Source of the DNA: an uncultured Collinsella sp.
GTDB taxonomy: Bacteria > Actinomycetota > Coriobacteriia > Coriobacteriales > Coriobacteriaceae
NCBI GenBank assembly: GCA_900546115.1
Contig: URBQ01000006.1
Span: 1-64,000, forward strand
Direction: 5' to 3'
DNA: 64,000 nt
Positions 44,101 to 52,216 of this stretch are shown one piece after another. Under the pieces are notes generated by a model. The model was given only the letters and a program-made list of their open reading frames with translations, was not told the origin of the DNA and searched no databases. Position numbers and translations under genes: made by a program. The first letter of the stretch is position 1. Each line of letters begins with the position of its first letter.

Positions 44101-44864
44101 AGTTCGTGGCGCATCTCCATGTAGCGGTCGAAGGCCTGCTGCACCACGGCGTCGTCGATCGTCACGTCGTCCAGGACGGTGCCGAAGGTGGTGTGGCGGC
44201 AGTGATCGGACCAGTAGGTGTCGATCACGCGGATCTCGGTGATGGTGGGGTCGCGATCCTCATCGCGGAAGTACTGCTGGCAGAAGGCGATGTCCGCCTC
44301 GTCCATGGCAAGGCCGCGCTCGGAAATAAAGGCGGCAAGGCCGGCTTCGTCGAGCTCGCGGAAACCGTCGAGCACCTCGACGGGCTGGGGCTCGGGGGTC
44401 TCCATGTACAGCGTCTCGGGCAGGTCGAGCGAGGCGATGCGCGCCTCGACGGGGTTCACCACGTAGTGCTTGATGGCATCAATGGCGGCCTCGTCCAGAG
44501 CGCCCGAGATCATATAGACCTTGGCGGAGCGCACGGCGGGGCGCTCGCCCTGGCTGATGAGCTGCACGCACTCGCTGGCGGAGTCGGCGCGCTGGTCAAA
44601 CTGGCCAGGCAGGAATTCGACGGCAAAGACGGCGCCATCGCTTGCGGGGAGCTCGTCGTAGGTCACATCGACCTGGGGCTCGCTAAAGACGGTCGGCACG
44701 CAGGACCGGAAAAGCTCCTTGTCGATGCCCTCGACGTCGTAGCGGTTGATAATCCTCAGGGCCTCGATGCCCTTGATGCCGAGAATTTCGGTCAGCTCGC
44801 CCTTGAGCTGCTGAGCCTCGACGTCGAACCCGGGTTTCTTCTCCACGTAGATACGAGAGACCAT
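41118..44864 (-). CDS. purL: phosphoribosylformylglycinamidine synthase, single-chain (PurL-PurQ)
   Basis: The 1248-residue enzyme converts FGAR to FGAM in purine synthesis. The N-terminal PurS-like and linker parts (1-200) are followed by two AIR-synthase-like halves (FKNETHNHPTEIEPFGGAAT; GGKTQLTPSS; GAIGGKDSMSG). A C-terminal glutaminase has the nucleophile in MLGICNGFQAL and ends in HAERRGDN-type residues. The start at 44864 (MVSRIYVEKK) follows GGCAGGAA; the frame is open to 44972. It is monocistronic. The length fits the long proteobacterial/clostridial form rather than the split PurLQS. Confidence 0.95.
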   Translation of the reverse strand: MVSRIYVEKKPGFDVEAQQLKGELTEILGIKGIEALRIINRYDVEGIDKELFRSCVPTVFSEPQVDVTYDELPASDGAVFAVEFLPGQFDQRADSASECVQLISQGERPAVRSAKVYMISGALDEAAIDAIKHYVVNPVEARIASLDLPETLYMETPEPQPVEVLDGFRELDEAGLAAFISERGLAMDEADIAFCQQYFRDEDRDPTITEIRVIDTYWSDHCRHTTFGTVLDDVTIDDAVVQQAFDRYMEMRHELGRDTKPVCLMDMGTIGAKYLKKTGVMTDVDESEEINACTVKVKVDVDGEDQDWLFLFKNETHNHPTEIEPFGGAATCVGGAIRDPLSGRSYVYQAMRVTGAGDPTVPVSETLEGKLPQRKLVTTAAAGYSSYGNQIGLATGQVNELYHPGYVAKRMEVGAVVGATPANHVRRECPAPTDKIILLGGRTGRDGIGGATGSSKTQNTESIETSGAEVQKGNAPVERKLQRLFRRGDACRLIKRCNDFGAGGVSVAVGELADGLYVDLDTVTKKYDGLDGTELAISESQERMACAVADGDVEEFMGYAAEENLEATVIAEVTAEPRMRMAWNGVAIVDLSREFLNSNGAPKHQVVHVCARSVWQPSWAGTTLAERMTSLVTDLNVASNKGLSERFDSTIGAATVLMPFGGKTQLTPSSAMVAKFPVDGETTTASAMAWGFNPYLMEADQFAGAYLSVVESIAKLVAAGFEHKRAYLSFQEYFERLRTEAERWGKPMAAVLGALMAQVDLGAGAIGGKDSMSGSFEDEAGELNVPPTLISFAVAVGRAARAVSPEFKGLTHRVVRIAPATYGEDYRPDAQQLLAAFDAVEALTATGNALAISTPGYGCGAESLFKMCVGNQIGIELAEDVDVESFFTPLYGGFIVELADDAELPEVADGVVVEPLGTTVEGYVIDTGSEVIELSELQEAWESGIEGVFAYRSADETPEVETIDFRAKDIHVYGGAKIARPRVIIPVFPGNNCEYDSARAFRAAGAEADTFVINNLTPEAVAESTHELARRIRQSQIVMIPGGFSGGDEPDGSAKFITAFFRAPEVTEAVRDLLKARDGLMLGICNGFQALIKLGLVPYGDIVDATPDAPTLTFNTIGRHQSRLVRTRISSNLSPWLSQCSLDDPYTVAISHGEGRFVANDEVLAQLIANGQVATQYVGEDGKPSMDLSVNPNGSALAIEGITSPDGRVLGKMGHAERRGDNLYRNVPEHVPGDKFMPIFESGVAYFA

Positions 44865-45048
44865 TGGTTCCTGCCTTCCTGATCGGTTGGGCGTACGGTA
44901 CGGTATGCGGCAGCGGTCGGTTTGCGGGGTCTGCCCTGCGGTCGCCTTGAGCCACATGTTTGTAAACCTCACTATGATACGACAGCTCGCGGCGCGTTGA
45001 GGACGGCGAGGGTGCTACAGTGAAGCGCAAACAAGAGAAAGGCATCAC

Positions 45049-46611
45049 ATGGCATTCGTTTCGCTCGCCATCATCGCACTCGTGGCCTTTGCGAGTCCTT
45101 TTATCGCCTCGGCGATTCCCGGAAAACCCGTTCCCGAGACGGTCTTTTTGCTCGTGCTCGGCGCGGTACTGGGACCCCATATGCTCGGCGTCATCCATGT
45201 AGATGCTGAGGTCTCGCTTGTGTCCGAGCTGGGCCTGGCCTTTTTGTTCCTGCTTGCCGGCTTTGAGATCGACCCCAAGAGCATCACAGGCGTCGAGGGG
45301 CGCTACGGCTTGGCGACGTGGGTCGTCACGTTTGGTATCGCCTGGCTTGCCGTGCGCTTTACCCCGTGGTACTCAGTCAGTCATTTCGACGGTATCGCCG
45401 TGACGCTGGCGTTGACCTCGACGGCGCTTGGGGCGCTCATGCCCATCTTGCGCGAGCGGTCGCTTGCTGGGACGCGCGTCGGCGATTCGATTCTTGCCTA
45501 TGGTACGTGGGGCGAGCTCGGGCCCGTGCTCGCCATGTCGGTGCTGCTGTCTGCCCGTACGGGTGTCGAGACGCTGTTGATCTTGGGGCTGTTCGCCGTG
45601 GTGTGCGTGCTGCTTGCCGTGGTCCCCAGTCGCTCCAAGCGTATTGGCAGCCGCTTCTTTGCCTTTATTCAGGAGCGCGCCGATACGACTTCTCAGACGT
45701 TCGTGCGCCTCACAGTGCTCATCCTGGTCACGCTCGTGGCGTTTTCCGCCATTTTTAGCCTCGATATCGTGTTGGGCGCTTTTGCCGCGGGCTTTGTCCT
45801 GCGCTATATCATCCCCGAGGGCAACCATACGCTCGAGCTTAAACTCGATGGCCTTGCCTATGGCTTTTTGATCCCGGTGTTCTTTACCGTGTCGGGTGCC
45901 AAGATCGACCTGACTGCTGTAGCATCGCGCCCCGGCTTGCTCGTGGGCTTTATCGTGGCGTTGCTGGTTATCCGCGCCGTGCCCATTCTTATTTCTATGA
46001 GCATTTGTCCTGCGACGCGCGATGTGTCGGCGTATGGCCGCATTACCGTGGCCCTGTACTGCACCACGGCGCTGCCGATTATCGTCGCCGTGACGAGCGT
46101 CGCTGTCAACGCCGGCGCATTATCACAGGGCGTCGCTTCGGTTATGGTGGCGGCCGGCGCCATCACGGTGTTCCTGATGCCACTGCTCGCGCAGCTCTTC
46201 TACCGCGTGGTCGATGCCGCGCCGGTTGCCGCCGTGGCAGAGGTTGCCGAGCATCCATCCGATGCGCTCGACATCCTGCGTGCCCATCACGATTTGGCGA
46301 GCCTGCTCGCACGCGAGCACGAGCTGCTGACCTCGCATGGTCACGGTCGCACGCTCGACGGCGTACCTACCCTTGATTCTATTGCCGACCGCCTCTCGGC
46401 CGAGGCGGCAAGCGGGCACATCGATGCCCGTATCGTGGACGCCGCCCATTTGCTGGCCGAAAAGACTTACGGCGACGAGATCGACCCCGGCAAGCTCACC
46501 CCGCGTGAGCGCCGCCGCCTGGAGCGCGCCAAGCTCGCCGTGCGCGAATACCGCCGCCGCATGCTGGAGCTTTACGCACACGAAGAGGCCCAGGACGACG
46601 ACGGCAGGTAG
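45049..46611 (+). CDS. CPA2-family monovalent cation:proton antiporter
   Basis: A 520-residue protein with 12-13 membrane helices over the first 380 residues (VPETVFLLVLGAVLGPHMLG, FLFLLAGFEIDPKSI, FDGIAVTLALTSTALGALMPIL, FFTVSGAKIDL). A cytoplasmic basic C-terminal tail follows (RERRRLERAKLAVREYRRRM). This is the KefB/NapA-like fold. The tail has no recognisable TrkA-N domain. The start at 45049 follows AGAAAGGC. Confidence 0.9.
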   Translation: MAFVSLAIIALVAFASPFIASAIPGKPVPETVFLLVLGAVLGPHMLGVIHVDAEVSLVSELGLAFLFLLAGFEIDPKSITGVEGRYGLATWVVTFGIAWLAVRFTPWYSVSHFDGIAVTLALTSTALGALMPILRERSLAGTRVGDSILAYGTWGELGPVLAMSVLLSARTGVETLLILGLFAVVCVLLAVVPSRSKRIGSRFFAFIQERADTTSQTFVRLTVLILVTLVAFSAIFSLDIVLGAFAAGFVLRYIIPEGNHTLELKLDGLAYGFLIPVFFTVSGAKIDLTAVASRPGLLVGFIVALLVIRAVPILISMSICPATRDVSAYGRITVALYCTTALPIIVAVTSVAVNAGALSQGVASVMVAAGAITVFLMPLLAQLFYRVVDAAPVAAVAEVAEHPSDALDILRAHHDLASLLAREHELLTSHGHGRTLDGVPTLDSIADRLSAEAASGHIDARIVDAAHLLAEKTYGDEIDPGKLTPRERRRLERAKLAVREYRRRMLELYAHEEAQDDDGR

Positions 46612-46624
46612 CCAACGTCGCCGC

Positions 46625-46795
46625 GGAAAATGCATCCCGGAATTGGCGTCTAGAGTGGGATGCGCTTTCCACGAGAAGTCCGTTGCGGAAAGCGCATCCC
46701 GGAATCCGGACCCAGAATGGGACATAGTTTCCGAAAGAAGGCTCTGGGGGAAGCTGCGCCCCGTTCTGAGCTGAAATACCGGGACGCAGTTTCCC
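46625..46795. repeat. three tandem hairpin units (GCATCCCG family)
   Basis: Units lie at 46625-46670, 46687-46732 and 46747-46795. Each begins GGAAA or GGGGAA, contains GC[AG][TC]CCCGG and a mirrored GGGA[TC]GC, and ends TTTCC, so each folds on itself. The 14-16-base spacers differ. The units diverge from one another, most in the third. They lie between the antiporter gene and a terminator. Confidence 0.8.
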
Positions 46796-46808
46796 ATACA
46801 AACAGAAC

Positions 46809-46852
46809 AAAGGCGCGCCGCCTGCAGTTGATGCAGGAAGCGCGCCTTTTAG
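46809..46852. terminator. terminator between antiporter and SDR genes
   Basis: AAAGGCGCGC (46809-46818) pairs with GCGCGCCTTT (46840-46849), with an inner CCTGC/GCAGG hairpin, followed by TAGTTG. It probably serves the antiporter gene and, on the other strand, the SDR gene. Confidence 0.8.
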
Positions 46853-46892
46853 TTGAGCAATGTTGAGGCTGGGAGCTGAGGCTTGTGGTCCC

Positions 46893-47642
46893 TTAAGAGC
46901 GGGCAGCTCCGTCGACGGGGAGCACAGCGCCCGTAACGTAGGCGGCCATGTCGCTCGCTAGGAAGACAAAGGCGTTGGCGACATCCTCGGGCTCGCCCAT
47001 GCGGCCGAGCGGGATGGTAGCGATGATGGGCTTGATGACTTCTTCGGGCAGGTTGGCGACCATGTCGGTCCTGGTTACGCCGGGGGCGACGGCATTGACG
47101 CGAATGCCCACGGGGGCGAGCTCGCGTGAGAGCGACTGGACCATGCCGTTGACGGCGAACTTGGACGTGGGATAGCCAACGCCGGAGGGCTGACCGTACT
47201 TAGCGACCATCGAGCTCGTGGTGGTGATGGTGCCACCGTGGCCGGCTTCGGTCATGATCTTGGCAGCGGCCTGGTGACCATTAAAGACGGCGACGACGTT
47301 GAGGTCCATGACCTTGGCGAACTCCTCGGCCGTGTAGTCCAAAAGGGGCGAGCGCTGGGAGATACCGGCATTGTTGACGACCGTGTCCAGGCCGCCCATA
47401 TCGGCGGCAGCCTGGGTAAAGGCCTCGGTTACGGCCTCGAGCGAGGTGAGGTCGCAGGAGCGGCCCCAGACCTTGGCCTCGGGATAAGCGGTCGTCAGTT
47501 TCTCAACGGCAGCGTCGGCAGTCTCCTGGCGCGAGCCAAAGACGGTGACGGCAGCACCTTCCTCGATAAAACGGCAGGCGATGGCATAGCCGATACCGCG
47601 CGTGCCTCCGGTGATGATTGCTTTCTTGCCCTCGAGCAACAT
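46893..47642 (-). CDS. short-chain dehydrogenase/reductase
   Basis: A 249-residue classical SDR with the cofactor motif TGGTRGIG (about residue 14), NNAGIS, the catalytic Ser in TTSSM and YPTSK (Tyr and Lys). It ends GAVLPVDGAARS, as in FabG-like members. The start at 47642 follows AGAGGAAA. It could be a 3-oxoacyl reductase, a sugar or a steroid dehydrogenase; the residues do not decide. No fatty-acid genes adjoin it. Confidence 0.85.
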   Translation of the reverse strand: MLLEGKKAIITGGTRGIGYAIACRFIEEGAAVTVFGSRQETADAAVEKLTTAYPEAKVWGRSCDLTSLEAVTEAFTQAAADMGGLDTVVNNAGISQRSPLLDYTAEEFAKVMDLNVVAVFNGHQAAAKIMTEAGHGGTITTTSSMVAKYGQPSGVGYPTSKFAVNGMVQSLSRELAPVGIRVNAVAPGVTRTDMVANLPEEVIKPIIATIPLGRMGEPEDVANAFVFLASDMAAYVTGAVLPVDGAARS

Positions 47643-47791
47643 GGTATTTCCTCTCATCGCGGGCGGACATTCGCAGCACAGCGTAGCCGTAACCGGAATC
47701 GGCCGTGTTTGCATATCGGTGAACGGTAGCCCGCGTTACCGATGAGCGGCTCGCGCAAATGTGCTCTGCCGTTGTGCTTAGGGCAGGAGAC

Positions 47792-47825
47792 AAAAGGGCT
47801 CCCGTCCCGCATCGGACGGGAGCCC
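47792..47825 (-). terminator. homoserine dehydrogenase terminator
   Basis: GGGCTCCCGTCC and GGACGGGAGCCC form a 12-base-pair stem with a CGCATC loop. On the minus strand TTTTG follows, 31 bases past the hom stop. Confidence 0.92.
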
Positions 47826-47856
47826 TCAAAGCGCATATTGCTAGGTGAGCGTTGAG

Positions 47857-49200
47857 CTAGTTGGCCATGACGCCTTCGGTCCAGGCCTCGACGTCCTCGA
47901 TGCGCAGGACGTTGGCGACCTCGGCCACGCAGTCGACGCTGGCAAGCTCGGCGGCGGCAGCCTGGACGTCCTTCTCGAGTGCGCGGTGCGTCAGGAAGAT
48001 GACCGAGCAGGCATCGCTGACGCCCGACTTGCCGTCCTCGACCTGGTTGATGAGCGAGATCGAGATGTTGTGCTTGGCAAAGATGTCGACCGTCTCGGAC
48101 AGGGCGCCCACGCGGTCGGCGACCTTCAGGCGCACATAGTACTTGGTCTGGAGCTCGTCCATGGGCTTAAAGGCGAGGTTGTGGCCATAGGGCTCAATCT
48201 CGGGCAGCGGGGCCACGCCGCGGCTGATTTGCTCGGAGAGCGACAGAATATCGCCCACGACGGCGCTCGCGGTGGGGAAGGAGCCTGCGCCCGCGCCGTA
48301 GAACATGGTCTCGCCCACGGCGTCGCCTACCACGTAGACAGCGTTCATGGCACCGTTGACCTTGGCAAGCATGTGGTCGGCGGGGATCAGCGTGGGATGG
48401 ACGCGGACGTCGACGCCGGCGTCGGTGTTGCGGGCGATGCCGAGCAGCTTGATGGTGTAGCCGAGCTCGCGGGCCTGGGCGATGTCCTCGGCGCCGATGG
48501 TGCGGATGCCTTGCTGGTATACGTCGTCGGTGGTCACACGGGTGCCAAAGCCGATAGAGGCCAGGATTGCCGTCTTGCTGGCGGCGTCGAAGCCGTCGAC
48601 ATCGGCGGACGGGTCGGCCTCGGCATAGCCCTTGGCCTGCGCGTCGGCAAGCACGTCGGCGTAATCGGCGCCCTCGGCGTCCATGCGCGACAGGATATAG
48701 TTGGTGGTGCCGTTGAGGATGCCGGCGATGGTCAGGATCTTGTTGCCCACCAGGTCGTGCTCGAGCGTGCTCACGATGGGGATGCCGCCGCCGCAGCTGG
48801 CCTCGCACTTAATCTGTACGCCGCACGCGCGCGCCTTCTCGGCAAGCGTCTCGACGTGACGGCCCAGCAGGGCCTTGTTGGCAGAGACGACGTGCTTACC
48901 GTGCTCAAAGGCGGTGGTGAAGATCTCGGTTGCGGGGTGCTCGCCGCCGATCAGCTCGACGACGATGTCGATGGCGGGGTCGGTGACGACGTCGTGCCAG
49001 TCGCTCGTAAAGGCCTCGCGCTCAATGCCGGCTGCCTCGGCCTGCTCCCAGGCAAGCGCGCAGGCGCGGGTCAGCTTAAGGTCGATGCCGTAGGCTGCCA
49101 GGTACTCATCGTGGTGGCTCTTGATCAGACGGGCCACGCCGCCGCCGACGGTTCCCAGGCCGATCAGACCGACGTTCACGGTGCGCAGGGGTTCGCTCAT
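47857..49200 (-). CDS. hom: homoserine dehydrogenase
   Basis: A 447-residue enzyme that reduces aspartate semialdehyde to homoserine for threonine and methionine synthesis. It has the NAD(P) motif GLIGLGTVGGG (about residue 10), GGGIPIVSTLEH and the catalytic region GTTNYILSRM. DPSADVDGFDAASK follows, and a C-terminal ACT domain (about 365-435) supports feedback regulation. The start at 49200 (MSEPLRTV) has GAAGGAG 6 bases upstream. It is monocistronic. Confidence 0.96.
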   Translation of the reverse strand: MSEPLRTVNVGLIGLGTVGGGVARLIKSHHDEYLAAYGIDLKLTRACALAWEQAEAAGIEREAFTSDWHDVVTDPAIDIVVELIGGEHPATEIFTTAFEHGKHVVSANKALLGRHVETLAEKARACGVQIKCEASCGGGIPIVSTLEHDLVGNKILTIAGILNGTTNYILSRMDAEGADYADVLADAQAKGYAEADPSADVDGFDAASKTAILASIGFGTRVTTDDVYQQGIRTIGAEDIAQARELGYTIKLLGIARNTDAGVDVRVHPTLIPADHMLAKVNGAMNAVYVVGDAVGETMFYGAGAGSFPTASAVVGDILSLSEQISRGVAPLPEIEPYGHNLAFKPMDELQTKYYVRLKVADRVGALSETVDIFAKHNISISLINQVEDGKSGVSDACSVIFLTHRALEKDVQAAAAELASVDCVAEVANVLRIEDVEAWTEGVMAN

Positions 49201-49451
49201 AGATAGCTCCTTCGTGCATCTCATGGATGGATTAACCGCTTAAAGGTTGAGTGCATTCTAGCGTGAACCGAGGGCGCGTGCTCGCCAGGCAACAGGAGTC
49301 GCACAAAACGGCACCCCCGAAACGCTGCGGAAACATTGGAAACATGCTCGCTACAAACGGAACTCCGTAACAAACTGTCAACGTTTGCGCCATAAGGTTT
49401 GCCCCGTACCGCAAGACGACCGCACTGCGGCCAGCGAAAAAGGGGGACACC

Positions 49452-50618
49452 ATGTTCAACATCAACAGCACGCTCAGCCGAAGGAACTTTCTCGCCGGCG
49501 CCGCGGCGCTCGGCAGCACCGCGGCACTCGCTGGTTGTTCGTCGGGTGGCTCGGACGGCGGCTCCGCCGATGACGGCAAGACCTTCAAGATCGGTGTCAT
49601 CGGCCCTCTGACCGGCGCCGCGGCAACCTATGGCGTTTCGGCCGAGAAGGGTGCCAAGCTTGCCGCCAAGGATTTCTCGACCAAGGACCTCAAACTCTCG
49701 CTTAAGTCCGAGGACGATGTCGCCGACGGCGAGAAGGCCATCAACGCCTTCAATACGTTGTGCGACTGGGGCATGCAGGCGCTCGTCGGCCCCGTCACCA
49801 CCGGTGCTGCCGTCGCCGTCTCGGGCGAGATTGCCGACGATATGCTCATGGTCACGCCTTCGGCCTCGTCGCTCGACGTGACCAAGGATAAGACAACGGT
49901 CTTTCAGGTTTGCTTCACCGATCCCACCATGGGTGCCAGCGCCGCGAAGTTCTTGGCCGAGAAGTATGCAGACGCCAAGATCGCCCTGTTCTACAACTCC
50001 GGCGATACGTACAGCTCGGGTGTTGCCGATGCCTTTGCCGAGCAGGCCAAGGAGTCCAAACTTGCTGTCGTCGATACCGAGACCTTTAAGGACGACTCCT
50101 CCACGAGCTTTACCAACCAGCTCACCAAGGCCAAGGAGGCCGGCGCCACGCTCATCTTTGCGCCGATCTACTACACGCCGGCGTCCGTTTTGCTCAAGAA
50201 CGCCAAGGACATGGGATACGACATGACCCTCATGGGTACCGACGGCATGGACGGCCTGCTCTCCGTCGAGGGCTTCGACACCTCTCTTGCCGAGGGCGTG
50301 CTGCTCATGACCCCGTTCTCTGCCGACGATGAGAAGAACGCCGACTTCGTCAAGGCATATAAGGACGCCTACGACGAGACGCCCAACCAGTTTGCCGCCG
50401 ATGCCTATGACTGCGTCCATGCGATTGTCGAGGCTATCGATAAGGCAAACATCGACATTACGGCCGACGGCGCCGACATTGCCGGCGATCTTGCCAAGGC
50501 CATGCGCAAGATCAAGATCGAGAGTCTGACGGGCGAGCTCACGTGGAACGACGAGGGCCAAGTCGAGAAGCCCGCTACAGCCTATGTGATCCAGGACGGC
50601 AAGTACATCGCCGCCTAA
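49452..50618 (+). CDS. livK: branched-chain amino-acid ABC transporter binding lipoprotein (1)
   Basis: A 388-residue LivJ/LivK-type binding protein. The signal peptide carries twin arginines (RRNF, residues 10-13) and a lipobox LAGC (Cys29), suggesting Tat export and lipid anchoring. The mature domain begins FKIGVIGPLTGAAATYG. It is about the same length as, and very similar to, the product of 50890. It has its own promoter region and is the first gene of the locus. Confidence 0.93.
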   Translation: MFNINSTLSRRNFLAGAAALGSTAALAGCSSGGSDGGSADDGKTFKIGVIGPLTGAAATYGVSAEKGAKLAAKDFSTKDLKLSLKSEDDVADGEKAINAFNTLCDWGMQALVGPVTTGAAVAVSGEIADDMLMVTPSASSLDVTKDKTTVFQVCFTDPTMGASAAKFLAEKYADAKIALFYNSGDTYSSGVADAFAEQAKESKLAVVDTETFKDDSSTSFTNQLTKAKEAGATLIFAPIYYTPASVLLKNAKDMGYDMTLMGTDGMDGLLSVEGFDTSLAEGVLLMTPFSADDEKNADFVKAYKDAYDETPNQFAADAYDCVHAIVEAIDKANIDITADGADIAGDLAKAMRKIKIESLTGELTWNDEGQVEKPATAYVIQDGKYIAA

Positions 50619-50889
50619 GTGCGCATAAAGCGCTACCGGTGAGGCCGTTTTAATCAGGGCGGGGACGCTTGTAACAGAATGGAAACATTACTTTTACACA
50701 ATAAAGTGGCTAAACTGCATAAACCAATAGAAATACGCATAACTATGGATAAACGGACAAAACAAAAGAAAAGTTGAAATAATCGCCACTTTTCTCAACT
50801 AAAGCGTCTACTATTTTGCGAACGCCGAACACGGCGAAGGATGGCCTGTCGGGTAACCAAAACCCGACGAGATTTGAGAGGAGAGCCGC
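50619..50889 (+). promoter_or_regulatory. A+T-rich promoter region between the two binding-protein genes
   Basis: A 271-base gap much richer in A+T than its surroundings. It contains nested inverted repeats (AGTTGA/TCAACT and AAAAGT/ACTTTT near 50771-50805) and a hairpin GTCGGGT-ACCCGAC just before the ribosome site (GAGAGGAGAG). The second binding protein thus probably has its own controlled promoter. No riboswitch family was recognised. Confidence 0.5.
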
Positions 50890-52077
50890 ATGTCGAGCCT
50901 CACCGGTAAGTCATTGAACCCTGTTATGAATCGCAGGAGCGTTATCGCGAGCGCAGCAGGTCTGGGGGCGATGTCCATTCTAGCTGGCTGCTCCTCCAAC
51001 GGCGGCGACAGCGGTTCCGCTTCGGGCGACGCTTCGTTTAAGATCGGCACCATCGGCCCGCTGACCGGTGCCGCCGCGTCCTACGGCAAGTCCGTTACCC
51101 AGGGCGTCGAGCTTGGCTGCAAGGACTTCTCCACCAAGGAGCTGCCGCTTGCCAGCAAGGCCGAGGACGACCAGGCCGACGGCGAGAAGGCCGTCAACGC
51201 CTTTAATACCCTGCTCGACTGGGGCATGCAGGCCCTTGTCGGCCCGACCACCACGGGTGCGTCGGTTGCCGTTGCCGCAGAGTGCGGCAACGACCCCAAG
51301 ACGTTCATGATCACCCCGTCCGCGTCCTCCGAGGACGTCACCGACGGCAAGGATTGCGTCTTCCAGGTTTGCTTCACCGACCCCAACCAGGGCGTCAACG
51401 CTGCCAAGTTCCTGGCGCAGAAGTATGCGGACGAGAAGTTCGTGCTGTTCTATAACTCCGGCGACGCTTATTCTTCGGGTGTCGCGGATGCCTTTAAGGC
51501 CCAGGCCGCTGAGTCCAAGCTCGAGATTGTCGACGAGGAGACCTTTAAGGACGACTCCGCCACGAGCTTTACCAACCAGCTGACCAAGGCCAAGCAGGCC
51601 GGCGCCACCATGATCTTTGCGCCAATCTACTACACGCCTGCCTCGGTCCTGCTCAAGAACGCCAAGGACATGGGCTACGACGTCAAGATGATGGGCTGCG
51701 ACGGCATGGACGGCATCCTGGGCGTTGAGGGCTTCGACACTTCTCTTGCCGAGGGTCTGCTGCTCATGACCCCGTTCTCCGCCGACGACGAGAAGAACGC
51801 CGACTTCGTCAACGCTTACAAGGATAAGTACGGCGATACCCCCGACCAGTTTGCCGCCGACGCCTACGATGGCGTGCACGCGGTGGCCGAGGCCCTCAAG
51901 GAGGCCGGTCTTGGTGTCGACGCCGACCCGACCGAGGTCGCCGAGAAGCTGCCCAAGGCTATGCTCAAGATTACCGTTGACGGTCTGACCGGCAAGCTCA
52001 CCTGGAACGATAAGGGTCAGGTCCAGAAGGACCCCACGGCGTACGTTATCACCGATGGCAAGTACGTACAGGCCTAA
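50890..52077 (+). CDS. livK: branched-chain amino-acid ABC transporter binding lipoprotein (2)
   Basis: A 395-residue paralogue of the preceding protein. The N-terminus again has paired arginines (NRRSVIA) and a lipobox (LAGC, Cys34). Long stretches are identical to copy 1 (AINAF/AVNAFNTL, KDDS-TSFTNQLTKAK, IYYTPASVLLKNAKDMGYD). A tandem duplication is therefore clear. It precedes the permease genes with a hairpin in between. The two proteins may differ in ligand preference. Confidence 0.93.
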   Translation: MSSLTGKSLNPVMNRRSVIASAAGLGAMSILAGCSSNGGDSGSASGDASFKIGTIGPLTGAAASYGKSVTQGVELGCKDFSTKELPLASKAEDDQADGEKAVNAFNTLLDWGMQALVGPTTTGASVAVAAECGNDPKTFMITPSASSEDVTDGKDCVFQVCFTDPNQGVNAAKFLAQKYADEKFVLFYNSGDAYSSGVADAFKAQAAESKLEIVDEETFKDDSATSFTNQLTKAKQAGATMIFAPIYYTPASVLLKNAKDMGYDVKMMGCDGMDGILGVEGFDTSLAEGLLLMTPFSADDEKNADFVNAYKDKYGDTPDQFAADAYDGVHAVAEALKEAGLGVDADPTEVAEKLPKAMLKITVDGLTGKLTWNDKGQVQKDPTAYVITDGKYVQA

Positions 52078-52107
52078 TAGACCGCCTTACATAGAGCGGT
52101 TTTGATC

Positions 52108-52145
52108 CCAAGCAGGGGAGGTTTTGGCCTTCCCTGCTTGCTTGG
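52108..52145 (+). terminator. attenuating hairpin between binding protein and livH
   Basis: CCAAGCAGGGGAGG pairs with CCTTCCCTGCTTGCTTGG (imperfect) 30 bases after the stop, preceded by a smaller ACCGC/GCGGT hairpin with TTTT. Partial termination here would give more binding protein than permease, as in many ABC operons. Confidence 0.65.
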
Positions 52146-52216
52146 TATCTAGGGACAGTGTAACGTCCCTGTTTCATACATCAACTGGAAACCTATTCGA
52201 AAGGGGGATGTGGAAC

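Noticed and set aside
40887..44882. A 1331-codon open frame on the plus strand opposite purL
   Set aside because: It is the antisense shadow of purL in high-G+C DNA: low-complexity Gly/Ala/Val/Leu/Asp composition, no domain and no ribosome site. PurL is certain.
46625..46795. A CRISPR array
   Set aside because: Units are palindromic and diverged, spacers are 14-16 bases, and there are no cas genes.
46893..47642. 7-beta-hydroxysteroid dehydrogenase, known from Collinsella
   Set aside because: The protein is a generic FabG-like SDR (TGGTRGIG, YPTSK) and does not resemble the remembered sequence start of that enzyme. No bile-acid claim is made.
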